A DNA stretch of 64,000 nucleotides from S015-6 sp964384945. GTDB lineage: Bacteria; Desulfobacterota; DSWW01. The stretch spans positions 1 through 64,000 of the forward strand of contig CAYLMK010000019.1 of NCBI GenBank assembly GCA_964384945.1, read 5' to 3'. Position 1 is the first letter of the stretch. Each line of letters opens with the position of its first letter. Shown in pieces: positions 1-7,928 of the stretch. Both the position numbers and the translations under genes were made by a program. The notes beneath the pieces were generated by a model. The model did not search any database and had not been told where the DNA came from. It was given only the letters and a program-made list of their open reading frames with translations.

Positions 1-316
1 TCTTTCCACAGGGGAGCCTCCCTTTCAATTTCAACTAAATTCAGGATATCACCCTTTCGGTCCCGCAAGCGTCGCAGCGAATACGGGCGAAACCCGCGTG
101 CAAGTCGCCACCACTGCGAGGCCCCCGCCAGGACGACGACGAACCGCCGGGCCCGCTCCCGCTTCTTCCGGAGCCTCCTTCTCGAGGCAGAACACCAGAG
201 CCATCTTGTAGGCCATGCGGATAGGGACCGTTACCTGACATGGTGAACCAGGGGAAGGCGGTTGGGATCGTTCCGGGTGCTGACAAGGACGGCGGGAGCG
301 CGTGGTGCGGCGAGGT
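1..316. other. Region without an intact gene
   Basis: No complete gene is supported here. The only recognisable piece is a short transposase-like zinc-finger remnant on the minus strand (44-112), listed separately. The rest is GC-rich sequence, open in several frames by composition alone. Confidence 0.5.
44..112 (-). pseudogene. Remnant of IS91-type transposase zinc-binding domain
   Basis: Twenty-three residues read GGDLHAGFARIRCDACGTER followed by VIS and a stop. The GFARIRCDAC core matches the start of the N-terminal zinc-binding domain of IS91/IS801-family (Y2) transposases, where a CxxC pair is normally followed by a stretch like FSCK and a second CxxC. Here the frame stops right after the first pair, and the upstream codons (Gly/Ser/Arg-rich) do not resemble a transposase. 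I therefore call it a fossil. The match is from memory of the family, not a search. Confidence 0.42.
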
Positions 317-700
317 TCAGCCGGATGCTCGGGCCTCCTTGTATCGGACTCCGGGCAAGTCCCGGAAATCAATGTCTTGTGTCCAGATCTCGGCGCCTTC
401 GAGTTGACCGGTTGCGTAGATGAAGCTGTCGGCCATCGGAAGCTTGTGCCTCAGGCTCACGAGGGCGGCCCGGAGGTCGATTTCCTCGCTCAGCGCAACG
501 ACTCGTCCCTGTTTCATCTGAGCGATCGCCTGGAGCGCCCTCGCCTCATCGGCAACATGGTGCACCTTTCTGAATACTTCGTAGAGGCAAACCACGGAGA
601 CGACCAGCCTGCCCGTGTCTTCTATGGGCTTGGCGAAGTAGGAAGCGTTTGCTCCCCCGAAGAAGTACTCAATCCACCCGGAGGTGTCGACCAAGTTCAT
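317..700 (-). CDS. PIN-domain ribonuclease toxin, VapC-type
   Basis: A 127-residue PIN-domain protein, the usual length of VapC toxins, which are Mg2+-dependent RNases cutting tRNA or rRNA when freed from antitoxin. The acidic residues of the fold are in place: Asp5 (MNLVDTSGW), Glu41 (CLYEVFRK), Asp91 (LPMADSFIYA) and Asp109/Asp111 (WTQDIDF). I placed the start at the ATG at 700, because MNLVDTSG is the canonical PIN N-terminus and that ATG overlaps the antitoxin stop by four bases. The longer upstream frame is a shadow of the antitoxin gene. Translational coupling to the antitoxin is likely. Confidence 0.88.
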   Translation of the reverse strand: MNLVDTSGWIEYFFGGANASYFAKPIEDTGRLVVSVVCLYEVFRKVHHVADEARALQAIAQMKQGRVVALSEEIDLRAALVSLRHKLPMADSFIYATGQLEGAEIWTQDIDFRDLPGVRYKEARASG

Positions 701-906
701 GCTCGATCCTCCTTGTCCCTCTTGAACGTAGGGTCGAGTCCCTTGAGGAATCCCTTCATTTCGGACATGGGTCGGACAGGAATGAGTTCGATGCGATCGT
801 CGAAGCTGATGACCTGGAGCCTCTCTCCGGGGCGCAGGCCGATGCGCTCGCGCACGCGCTTTGGGATGACGACTTGAAACTTGGGAGATAGTATTACGGT
901 ATCCAT
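697..906 (-). CDS. AbrB/MazE-type antitoxin, VapB-like
   Basis: A 69-residue protein with a SpoVT-AbrB swapped-hairpin beta-barrel DNA-binding domain. The N-terminal signature (TVILSPKFQVVIPKRVRERIGLRPG, split between residues 3 and 27) is typical. The C-terminal tail, rich in Lys, Asp and Arg, is where VapB antitoxins wrap the toxin. It is the first gene of the operon and ends in a four-base overlap with the PIN toxin. The protein should neutralise the toxin and repress its own promoter; a perfect inverted repeat begins at its start codon. Confidence 0.88.
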   Translation of the reverse strand: MDTVILSPKFQVVIPKRVRERIGLRPGERLQVISFDDRIELIPVRPMSEMKGFLKGLDPTFKRDKEDRA

Positions 907-947
907 ATCGACCCCCTTTTTGTATTACGTGTATCCAGGTCGATATG
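904..947. promoter_or_regulatory. Inverted-repeat operator of the vapBC-like operon
   Basis: The arms CATATCGACC (904-913) and GGTCGATATG (938-947) form a perfect 10-bp inverted repeat with a 24-base spacer. The left arm includes the antitoxin start codon. A second layer is a direct repeat: ATTACG followed closely by GTATCCA occurs just before each arm (about 893-903 and 924-937). AbrB-type antitoxins bind such dyads to autorepress, so the toxin-antitoxin complex is the probable ligand (inference). Confidence 0.65.
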
Positions 948-1233
948 CGGCTGTCAATTCTGCGAGCACGACCCAGGCCGTCCGAATGCTGAAGCTCATC
1001 TGCGCGGCGCAAGCCGCGTCGGCATAGGGGAGCTAAGGCAAGGGTTCTCTTCGGCGCGACGCTCGTGTCAGTCTGAGGGGATTCTTCGGCGGCGGCTACC
1101 CGGAGGAGTGCGGCGGCGTGGGGGGGCGATTTCCGGCACCGCGGGCCACCTTTATTTGCGAAGCCTTGTCGTTTACAATCGAGCCGCCGTTCAGCCAGGC
1201 ACAGGAGTGAGACGCAGAAAGGGAGTTCCGTCG
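948..1233. other. Intergenic, nothing recognised
   Basis: GC-rich spacer between the toxin-antitoxin operon and the small gene at 1234. No domain, tRNA or convincing promoter was seen. TTTACAATC near 1172 could be part of a weak promoter for the downstream gene, but there is no matching partner box. Confidence 0.4.
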
Positions 1234-1407
1234 ATGGACAAGAAACTGGTGGACAAGATTCTCCGGGACGGAAAGATCGACAAGGTCGAGATGAAGGTCA
1301 TTGCCGGCTTCGTTGCAAACTCGAGCAAGCTTTCCAAGGAAGACAAGCTCTGCCTTCGGGAGATCTTTACGAAGATCCATTCCGGCGAAGTGACCCTGGC
1401 ATTCTAA
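1234..1407 (+). CDS. Small hypothetical protein, 57 residues
   Basis: A 57-residue, Lys-rich protein (MDKKLVDKILRDGKIDKVEM at the start) of alternating basic and hydrophobic residues, predicted all-helical and cytosolic. I chose the ATG at 1234, which has GGGAG eight bases upstream; the frame is open further upstream but without coding character. Codon use resembles the neighbours. It ends 22 bases before the acyltransferase gene and may be cotranscribed with it. I do not recognise the family. Confidence 0.6.
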   Translation: MDKKLVDKILRDGKIDKVEMKVIAGFVANSSKLSKEDKLCLREIFTKIHSGEVTLAF

Positions 1408-1429
1408 AAGGCCGCCGGGAGAGGAAGCC

Positions 1430-2233
1430 ATGGAGGTCCGAAACCCGGTTCCGACGGGCACTCTCCAGGTCCGCCGCTTCCTCCGGATCGCGCGCTCGGT
1501 CGCGGGCGGCATCCCGCCGTGGGTCTACCTCTACCGATGCTTGCTCTATCAGAGGAAACTTCGAAGCGTCCACCGCACCCTTCACAGAAGATCCTGGACC
1601 GGCCCGGTCGACACCGCCCGGCTGCCGGACAACTCCGCCGACTTCGCGCACCTGACCTTCTCCTACAAGGGCCTCGACGAGGTGAAGGCGATGATCGCCG
1701 AGAGGGTCCCCCTCGTCCTCATCACCTGGCACCAGGGCGCCTGCGGCCGCAACTACGGCATCGCGCGGGCCCTCCCGGAGACGGCCATCTTCACCCGCGA
1801 GACCTTTCAATACGGGAAGGTCTTCTCCCACTCCATGCTCCGGGCGAAGGGCCTGAGCCTCGTGAAGATCGAGCGGTTTCTACGGGAAGGTCGGCCGATC
1901 AAATACTCCATCGACGGAATCCCGCTCGGGGCGACCGTGCGCCTGCCGGTTCTGGGGGTGCCTTGCGACCTGTCCACGGCCCCGATCCGGGTCATGAGAT
2001 CCGTGGAGGGGGTGCGGCTCGTCCCTCTGACCGCCTACTACCGGAAAGGGTTCGCCGTCGACCTCATCTTCCATGCCCCCTTTCCGCCGCCCGAGCGGCT
2101 GCCCGGGATGTCGGATCGCGATGTCCTGGCGGCGCTGATCTCCTTCCTCGAGCGCGACCTGATGGAACAGGGCCCCGAGCAGATTCGCTGGAGGTTCTTC
2201 GGGCACAGGGAGCGGCTCGCGAAGAAGCCCTGA
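1430..2233 (+). CDS. LpxL/HtrB-like lysophospholipid acyltransferase
   Basis: A 267-residue protein resembling the lauroyl/myristoyl acyltransferase (LpxL) branch of the LPLAT superfamily, which moves acyl chains from ACP or CoA to a lipid at the inner membrane. Near residues 97-110 it reads LITWHQGACGRNYG: His101 would be the catalytic His, but the classic acidic residue five positions later is absent. The region 150-200 (FLREGRPIKYSIDG, then a pattern ending in VRLVPL) fits the substrate-binding segments. There is no strong transmembrane helix beyond the weak hydrophobic segment near residues 28-40. It lies convergent to an acyl-AMP ligase/ACP pair that could supply acyl-ACP. The specific lipid acceptor is unknown. 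Confidence 0.7.
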   Translation: MEVRNPVPTGTLQVRRFLRIARSVAGGIPPWVYLYRCLLYQRKLRSVHRTLHRRSWTGPVDTARLPDNSADFAHLTFSYKGLDEVKAMIAERVPLVLITWHQGACGRNYGIARALPETAIFTRETFQYGKVFSHSMLRAKGLSLVKIERFLREGRPIKYSIDGIPLGATVRLPVLGVPCDLSTAPIRVMRSVEGVRLVPLTAYYRKGFAVDLIFHAPFPPPERLPGMSDRDVLAALISFLERDLMEQGPEQIRWRFFGHRERLAKKP

Positions 2234-2290
2234 TGCAGCGCCTCCAACGCGGCTTGACTTATGTTGCGACCTGAAAAGCCATCGTTCCTG

Positions 2291-3760
2291 TCAGTCTTCG
2301 AGGAAGGCCCGGAGGACCTTGCCGTTCGCATCCCGTTCGAGCCGTTCGTGGACGTCCACGCGCGCCGGCACCTTGTAGGGAGAAAGATTCTCCCGGCAGA
2401 TTTCGATCACCCTGGCCCTGCTTACAAGGGAGGGGTCGGCCTCGACCACGGCCCGGACGATGGCCAGTCCGGCACGCCGCCCCTCGAGAACGATGACGTC
2501 CCTGACCGGCAGCCTGTTTCGGATGACCGACTCGACTTCGAGCCGGTCCACCTTGTAGCCCCCGATATTGATGACGTCGGAACGCCCCAGGACGTAGAGG
2601 CGGCCCTTGTCGTCCACGTACCCCAGGTCCCCCGGGAACACGAAGCCCCTGCGGAAGGTTTCGGCCGTGGCCTCGGGGTCCCCCGGGTAGGCGTCGCTCG
2701 CCGCCGGGCTGCGGATTCCGACACGACCCGTTTCCCCCGGCTGAAGGGGATTGTCGTCCTCATCGAATATACCGATCTCCACCCCCTTGTAGGGGCGGCC
2801 GACTCGCGCCTCTTCGTAGCCGCCCTCCATGTCGATCGTGGCGCTCAGGGTCTCGGTGGATCCGTACTGCTGGCAGACAGGCACACCGAACCTCTCCCCG
2901 AAGGCTTCGGCGGCGGCCTTGCCGAGCCGCCCCGAGGAAACGATGCAGAACTTCAGGCTCCGGAACGCCTCTTCATCCCCGTCCGAGAGCGCGCAGGATC
3001 CGAGGATTTCGATCATGGGCGGGGTGGCCAGGAACACGGTCGGCCGGTCCCGGCGGGCCGTCTCGAGCACCGGCGCCGGCAGGAACCGGGGCAGGACCGA
3101 GACGCATCCACCGAGAAAGAAGGCGGCCAGGAAGTTCAAGGCCCCGTAAGAGTGGTGGAGGGGTGCAACCGCAAGGAACACCTCCGTGCCTTCGAGTCCC
3201 AGGGTCTCGCAGAAATGCCCGCAATCCTCCAGGATGTTGGCCTCGGTCTTCAGCATCGGTTTCGGCCGCCCCGTGGAGCCCGACGAGAACTGTCTGGTGA
3301 AGACCCCCGCTGGTGTCCACGGCTCGGTCTCGACCCTCGGGACGTGACCCCTGCGTTTCCAGAGGCAGGCGCCTTCCGCAGGATCCATCCCCGGAACGTG
3401 CAGCATTTCCAGACAACGGGGCAAGGCGGCCCCTTCGGGCGCGACGAGCAGCCGAATTCCGGAGCCGGCGAACATTCCCTCGGCCTCGGCCGGGGTCGCG
3501 GCCGCTCCGAGAGGCACGACGATGCCGCCGGCTTCGAGCACACCGAAGTACCAGCAAAGGTACGCGATCGAATTGGGGAGCGCCAGGGCCACCTGCACGC
3601 CGGGGCCGACCCCGGTCCCCTTGAGCGCCCCGGCAACCGCAGCGGTCCGCGCACCGAGATCCCGGTAGCTCAGGCTTCGGTCCCGTGAGATCACGGCCGT
3701 CCTTCCGCCATGCCTTTCCGCACCGCGGCGGACGAGATCGCGGGGCGACCTGAGACTCAT
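2291..3760 (-). CDS. Acyl-AMP ligase (AMP-binding, ANL superfamily)
   Basis: A 489-residue member of the adenylate-forming (ANL) family. Visible motifs: the P-loop SSGSTGRPK (159-167), the adenine-binding QYGSTE (298-303), the hinge region around GDLGYVDDKGRLYVLGR (378-393) and the C-terminal catalytic lysine in DANGKVLR (Lys481). It should activate a carboxylic acid as the acyl-AMP and load it on a thiol. Its ATG overlaps the stop of a dedicated acyl carrier protein gene by four bases, so an ACP rather than CoA is the likely acceptor. It is slightly shorter than FadD ligases and close in length to ligases that load carrier proteins. Substrate unknown. Confidence 0.85.
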   Translation of the reverse strand: MSLRSPRDLVRRGAERHGGRTAVISRDRSLSYRDLGARTAAVAGALKGTGVGPGVQVALALPNSIAYLCWYFGVLEAGGIVVPLGAAATPAEAEGMFAGSGIRLLVAPEGAALPRCLEMLHVPGMDPAEGACLWKRRGHVPRVETEPWTPAGVFTRQFSSGSTGRPKPMLKTEANILEDCGHFCETLGLEGTEVFLAVAPLHHSYGALNFLAAFFLGGCVSVLPRFLPAPVLETARRDRPTVFLATPPMIEILGSCALSDGDEEAFRSLKFCIVSSGRLGKAAAEAFGERFGVPVCQQYGSTETLSATIDMEGGYEEARVGRPYKGVEIGIFDEDDNPLQPGETGRVGIRSPAASDAYPGDPEATAETFRRGFVFPGDLGYVDDKGRLYVLGRSDVINIGGYKVDRLEVESVIRNRLPVRDVIVLEGRRAGLAIVRAVVEADPSLVSRARVIEICRENLSPYKVPARVDVHERLERDANGKVLRAFLED

Positions 3761-4062
3761 CTGCCCTCTTCCCCTCCCATCGGCCGGTCAGGTCCGAGCC
3801 GCTCAGGCGCCACGCCCCCCGCCCCTTGGCACAGGAGTGCGGCAAGGGCGTGGATGTCCTCGAAGGCGCTCTCGATCGTTTCGTAGTCGAAACGAACGTT
3901 GAACTCCCTTTCGAGATCGTTGACCAGGTTCAGCAGGGTCAACGAATCGATCGAGAGCGCCGTCAGGATCGGCTCGCCGGAAAGGACGGCATCGACCTCC
4001 TGCTCCTTTTCGACAAAGCGCAGGAAGACCTCCCGGATTCGATCTCTGATCTCTTCTTTCAT
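3757..4062 (-). CDS. Acyl carrier protein
   Basis: A 101-residue acidic four-helix carrier protein. The phosphopantetheine site is DSL at residues 39-41 (LSIDSLTLLNLV), followed by the typical helix II LVNDLEREFNVRF. A stretch of about 20 residues after the domain (GGVAPERLGPDRPMGGEEGR) is a flexible tail not usual for AcpP. The start at 4062 has GAGGGG upstream. Translation is coupled by a four-base overlap to the acyl-AMP ligase, pointing to a dedicated ligase-carrier pair rather than housekeeping fatty acid synthesis. Confidence 0.85.
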   Translation of the reverse strand: MKEEIRDRIREVFLRFVEKEQEVDAVLSGEPILTALSIDSLTLLNLVNDLEREFNVRFDYETIESAFEDIHALAALLCQGAGGVAPERLGPDRPMGGEEGR

Positions 4063-4190
4063 GCCCGGATCCCCTCGGACCTTCGAGAATACCCCTCCGA
4101 CCGACCCTTGCTCCAAGGAAGCGGCTTGAGCAGAATCGGGCAGACATGAACACGGGATGGCTTCCGCTTCCCGCGGCGGCCTTGCCCGCT

Positions 4191-6134
4191 TCACGGGGCC
4201 TTCGCTTCCCGCCCCTCCTCTTCGCCGGAACGCCTGGGCCGGATCCTGACCAGCAGATCGCCTCGCGCCACCTGCTGGCCCGGCCGGACCCCGAGGTCGC
4301 GCACAGCGCCCTCGAGGGGGCTCACGACCCGGTGCAGCATCTTCATCGCCTCGAGCACGAGCAGCAGGTCCCCTTCGCGCACCCGGGCCCCGGCCTCCAC
4401 CTTGAGATCGACCACGACCCCGGGCGCCGACGCCCGGAGTTCGCCCATCTCGGCCAGGGAGGCGATCTCCTCTGCGGTGAGTTCGGTCTTGCGGGCCGGG
4501 CCGGTCTGCGCCTCGGGCTCGTGCAGGAAGGGCTCCGGGTGGTGATCCACGATCAGGTAGGTCAGGGTGCCACCGGTCTCGGTCGGATGGCTCGGGCCGA
4601 TGACGATCTGGTGGTGCTTGCCCGAGAAATCCCGGAAGGACACCGCCTCGCCCGGCTGAAACCCGCCCTTGCGGAACCATACCTCGGGAGGGAGCACGTA
4701 GGTCTTGCCGAACTTCTCCTCGAACTTGAGGAACTCGACCGCGTCCCGGGGATGCTGCAGGTAGAGGACCAGTTCTTCGACCTGCGCGTGCCTGCCCAGG
4801 GCCTCCTCGAGCTTCTCCCGCTCGGCATCGATCTCGATCGGCTCGCATGCCTCGGCGCCTCCCTCGTCGTCGAGGGTCCTCTTCCAGTCCGGCCCGAAGA
4901 CCGCCCGGTAGATCTCGTCGGCCGGCCGCCGGAAGGGGAAGGGGCCGTAGCGGCCGAGCAGGAGTCGCTTCAAGTCCTCGGAGGCCTGCTCGTAGCGCAC
5001 CCCGGTCAGGGTGTGACTGACGGCCGTCGTCCAGAGGATCTGGGAGCCGGGGGTCACGCTCCAGAAGTTGCCCAGCTCCCGGTGCACCCTGGGCAGCTCT
5101 TTCATCAGGATCTCGGGCATGCGCTCCAGGAACCCGCCCTTGACTGCCTGCTCGAAGCTCGAGCCCATGGCCCCGCCCGGAAGCTTGTGGATGTGCACCG
5201 TGGGATCGAATCCCTTGAACTGCGACTCGAACTCGGCGTAGGCCGGCCGGATCCGCTTGAGCTTCTCGCTCGCCGCGATCAGGGCCTCCGGGTCGAGGCC
5301 CGCTGCCTCGTAGCCCTCCTCGGCCAGGGTCTGCACGACCGTGAGGGCCGGCGGCGGCCCGAAAAAGCCGGTCATCCCGTGGTCGGCGGCATCGACGATC
5401 CTGGCCCCGGCTCGCACCGCGGCCACGATCCGTGCCGTGTCGTTCCCGTCCGTGTTGTGGCCGTGGTAGTGGATCAGGAGGTCCGGGAAGGCCGCGAGCA
5501 GAGAAGCGACCAGCCGGTGGATTCGAACGGGGGTTCCGAGCCCGGAGTGGTTCTTGACGGCAAGGAGTATATCCGGGCCGGTCACGTCGAGGATTTCCCT
5601 GACCTTGCGCACGTAATATTCGTCCGTGTGCTCGGGCCCGGTAGAGAAACAGACCGCAGGCTCCAGGTACTTGCCGGCGCGCCGGACCTCCTCGAAGACC
5701 GGGATCATGTTGGGCACGTGGTTCAGGAAATCGAACACCCTCCAGACGTCCACGTACGGGGCAAAGGCCTGTACGGTGAGCCGGACCACGTTCTCCGGAT
5801 ACGGCCGGTAGCCAAACAGGTTCACGCCCCTGCACAGGGTCTGGAAGAGCGTGCGGGGCATGCGGCTTCGGAGCAGCCGCAGCCGTTCAAAGGGGTTGAT
5901 TTGCTTGCGCAGCATATCCACGTGGACACTGGCCCCGCCCGTGATCTCCAGGGAGAAGAGCCCCGCCGCGTCCCGATCCTCGGCCACGGCGAGATCCGTG
6001 TGCGGGAGGACCCGGTTCTTGAAGTCCGACTGCGAGAGGTCCCGGGCCGTGTTCGTGAGGAAATAGCCCCTGGTGTTCCTGAGGAGCCGGATACCCTCCT
6101 CCACGGGCACGGCCGGCGTGATGCGATGCTCCAT
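4191..6134 (-). CDS. Biotin-dependent carboxyltransferase subunit with BCCP domain (pyruvate carboxylase subunit B / OadA-like)
   Basis: A 647-residue protein with an HMGL-like TIM barrel (about 1-290), a PYC_OADA conserved region (about 300-470) and a C-terminal biotinyl domain with EAMKM (biotin on about Lys598). By eye against pyruvate carboxylase, the metal and catalytic segments are present: RDLSQS (31-36, for RDAHQS), GGAS (66-69), Lys194 (the carbamylated Lys position, in VKNHSG instead of IKDMAG) and HYHGHNTDG (222-230, for HIHTHDTSG). Two Asp-to-Asn changes, after the Lys and after the last His, suggest a substrate other than plain pyruvate. I chose the ATG at 6134; the longer frame upstream is a shadow. 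It lies 28 bases downstream of the biotin carboxylase gene and forms an operon with it. Confidence 0.85.
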   Translation of the reverse strand: MEHRITPAVPVEEGIRLLRNTRGYFLTNTARDLSQSDFKNRVLPHTDLAVAEDRDAAGLFSLEITGGASVHVDMLRKQINPFERLRLLRSRMPRTLFQTLCRGVNLFGYRPYPENVVRLTVQAFAPYVDVWRVFDFLNHVPNMIPVFEEVRRAGKYLEPAVCFSTGPEHTDEYYVRKVREILDVTGPDILLAVKNHSGLGTPVRIHRLVASLLAAFPDLLIHYHGHNTDGNDTARIVAAVRAGARIVDAADHGMTGFFGPPPALTVVQTLAEEGYEAAGLDPEALIAASEKLKRIRPAYAEFESQFKGFDPTVHIHKLPGGAMGSSFEQAVKGGFLERMPEILMKELPRVHRELGNFWSVTPGSQILWTTAVSHTLTGVRYEQASEDLKRLLLGRYGPFPFRRPADEIYRAVFGPDWKRTLDDEGGAEACEPIEIDAEREKLEEALGRHAQVEELVLYLQHPRDAVEFLKFEEKFGKTYVLPPEVWFRKGGFQPGEAVSFRDFSGKHHQIVIGPSHPTETGGTLTYLIVDHHPEPFLHEPEAQTGPARKTELTAEEIASLAEMGELRASAPGVVVDLKVEAGARVREGDLLLVLEAMKMLHRVVSPLEGAVRDLGVRPGQQVARGDLLVRIRPRRSGEEEGREAKAP

Positions 6135-6162
6135 CTGCCTTTCCCCGCACCCCCGCCTCGCC

Positions 6163-7614
6163 TCAGACGGCAAAGGGGTTGTGCTTTCGGTGATGGATCT
6201 CGGCCAGAAGACCGGCGATCTTGGCCTCCTCCCGGTCGTCCCGGCCGTAGTCGAAAAGCTCCGGGTGTCGGTCCAGGTAGCCGGTGTCGAACTCGGCCCT
6301 CCGGAACTCCTCCTCGTCCACGAGCCGCCTGTAGAAGGGAATCGTGGTCTTCGGCCCCACGATGACGAAGTTCCGAAGCGCCCGGGCCAGCCGGCTCGTG
6401 GCCTCCGCCCAGGTGAAGCCGTAGACCGTGAGCTTGACCAGGAGCGAATCGTAATCGGCCGGAATCGTGTAGCCCTGGTATACGAAACCGTCGAGCCGGA
6501 TCCCGGGGCCGCCCGGCGAGAGGTAGACCGACACGGTCTTCCCGCTCTCGGGCGCGAAGTTCTGCCGGGGGTCCTCTGCGTTGATCCGCATCTCCACGGC
6601 GCAGCCTCGGCAAAAGACATCCTTCTGCTCGATGTCCAGGGGGAGCCCGCGGGCCACGCGGATCTGGCGCCTGACGATGTCGATCCCGGCGGTGATCTCG
6701 CTCACCGTGTGCTCCACCTGCAGGCGGGTGTTGATCTCAAGGAAATAGAAGGACCCGTCGGGCTCCACCAGGAACTCGACCGTGCCTGCATTCCGATACC
6801 CGGCCTTCTTGGAGAGCAGGAGGGCAGCCTCGCAGAGCCGGGCCTCGACCTCGGCCCCCACCATGCCGGGCGCCGCTTCCACGAGCTTCTGGTGCCGCCG
6901 CTGGATGGAGCAGTTGCGCGTGCCCAGGTGGATCGTCTCGCCGAGCGAATCGGCCAGGATCTGCACCTCCACGTGCCGGGGCCGGACCAGGCCCTTCTCC
7001 AGGTAGAGCCTTTCGTCTCCGAAGGCCGACCTCGCCTCGCGCTCCGCCAGGGGCATCTGCTCGGCCATCTCCCGGGCGTTCTCGATCCTGCGGATCCCGC
7101 GGCCGCCTCCGCCTGCGGCCGCCTTGAGCATGAGCGGGTAGCCGTGCCGGTCCGCAAACACCCGGGCGGCCGCGAGGCCCGGATCGCCGGCAGGCAGGAT
7201 CCCGCTGCCCGGGATCACCGGAACCCCGGCCGCCCCGGCCAGGGTTCGGGCCACGGTCTTGTCCCCCAGGTCCCGGACGACCCCGGACGGCGGCCCGATG
7301 AACACCAGGCCCTCCTCCTCGCAGGCCCGGGGGAATTCCGGGTTTTCGGCCAGGAACCCGTAACCGGGATGCACGGCCTCGCAGCCGCTCACCCGGGCCG
7401 CCCAGATCACGCGGTCGATGTCCAGATAGTCCTTGCGGGGCCCGGGGCCGATCCAGACCGCCTCGTCCGCCACCCGGATGTGCCGGGACTCCTGATCCGG
7501 CGTTTCGTAGACGGCCACGGCCCGCAGGCCCTCCTCCTGCACGGCCCGGCAGATCCGGATCGCGATCTCGCCCCGGTTGGCCACCAGAACCTTCTGAAAG
7601 GGCCTCGTTTCCAT
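6163..7614 (-). CDS. Biotin carboxylase (ATP-grasp)
   Basis: A 483-residue biotin carboxylase subunit, the AccC/PycA length. It uses ATP and bicarbonate to carboxylate biotin on the partner's BCCP domain. Visible motifs: the N-terminal KVLVANRGEIAIRI (8-21), HPGYGFLAEN (82-91), ATP-grasp Lys164 with the glycine loop GGGGRG (168-173), and the catalytic EINTRLQVEH. The ATG at 7614 is preceded by GGAAGAGGAG; 23 codons of open frame further upstream look non-coding. It heads a two-gene operon with the carboxyltransferase-BCCP subunit, so the pair is a complete two-subunit carboxylase of the pyruvate/2-oxoacid carboxylase kind. Confidence 0.92.
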   Translation of the reverse strand: METRPFQKVLVANRGEIAIRICRAVQEEGLRAVAVYETPDQESRHIRVADEAVWIGPGPRKDYLDIDRVIWAARVSGCEAVHPGYGFLAENPEFPRACEEEGLVFIGPPSGVVRDLGDKTVARTLAGAAGVPVIPGSGILPAGDPGLAAARVFADRHGYPLMLKAAAGGGGRGIRRIENAREMAEQMPLAEREARSAFGDERLYLEKGLVRPRHVEVQILADSLGETIHLGTRNCSIQRRHQKLVEAAPGMVGAEVEARLCEAALLLSKKAGYRNAGTVEFLVEPDGSFYFLEINTRLQVEHTVSEITAGIDIVRRQIRVARGLPLDIEQKDVFCRGCAVEMRINAEDPRQNFAPESGKTVSVYLSPGGPGIRLDGFVYQGYTIPADYDSLLVKLTVYGFTWAEATSRLARALRNFVIVGPKTTIPFYRRLVDEEEFRRAEFDTGYLDRHPELFDYGRDDREEAKIAGLLAEIHHRKHNPFAV

Positions 7615-7928
7615 GTCTCCTCTTCCTTCCCGGCTGTCGCTTCCTCGTCTCTGCGGGCCTCTGGCGGCGGCGGACCTTCGCATGGCGCCGCGCAGGCCTT
7701 GCCCGATTCCCGCCTGTGCCGGGCGCTGCTTTCGAACGGGATGGAAGATGTCGAGGGAGGCCGCGAAGGATTCAATGCCCGCAGGGGGAAAAGTATAGGC
7801 TTGCGGCAGGCATGGGTCAACCGGCCGGGGAAGGCGAACGCGGCCATCATTGACAATCGCCGAAGCACGGGTGTATTCAAGCCCTGTGCAAGCCCTGTGA
7901 CAAAACCAGGAGGCAAGGAGGACGGCTC
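7615..7928. other. Divergent intergenic region between carboxylase operon and secreted protein
   Basis: About 310 bases separating two divergent units. The right part carries a probable sigma-70 promoter for the rightward gene (separate entry). For the leftward carboxylase operon I see the ribosome binding site but no clear promoter boxes. No gene was recognised. Confidence 0.45.
7850..7879 (+). promoter_or_regulatory. Probable sigma-70 promoter
   Basis: A perfect -35 box TTGACA (7850-7855) is followed, after 18 bases, by TATTCA (7874-7879, two mismatches to TATAAT). Transcription would start near 7886, leaving a leader of about 40 bases with the AAGGAGG site before the ATG at 7929. Confidence 0.5.

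Noticed and set aside
4146..6365. Plus-strand frame of 739 codons, and the minus-strand frame 3757-5835 upstream of the ACP start
   Set aside because: Both overlap the carboxyltransferase subunit gene, which has recognisable domains. Only the last 101 codons of the second frame are real, as the acyl carrier protein.
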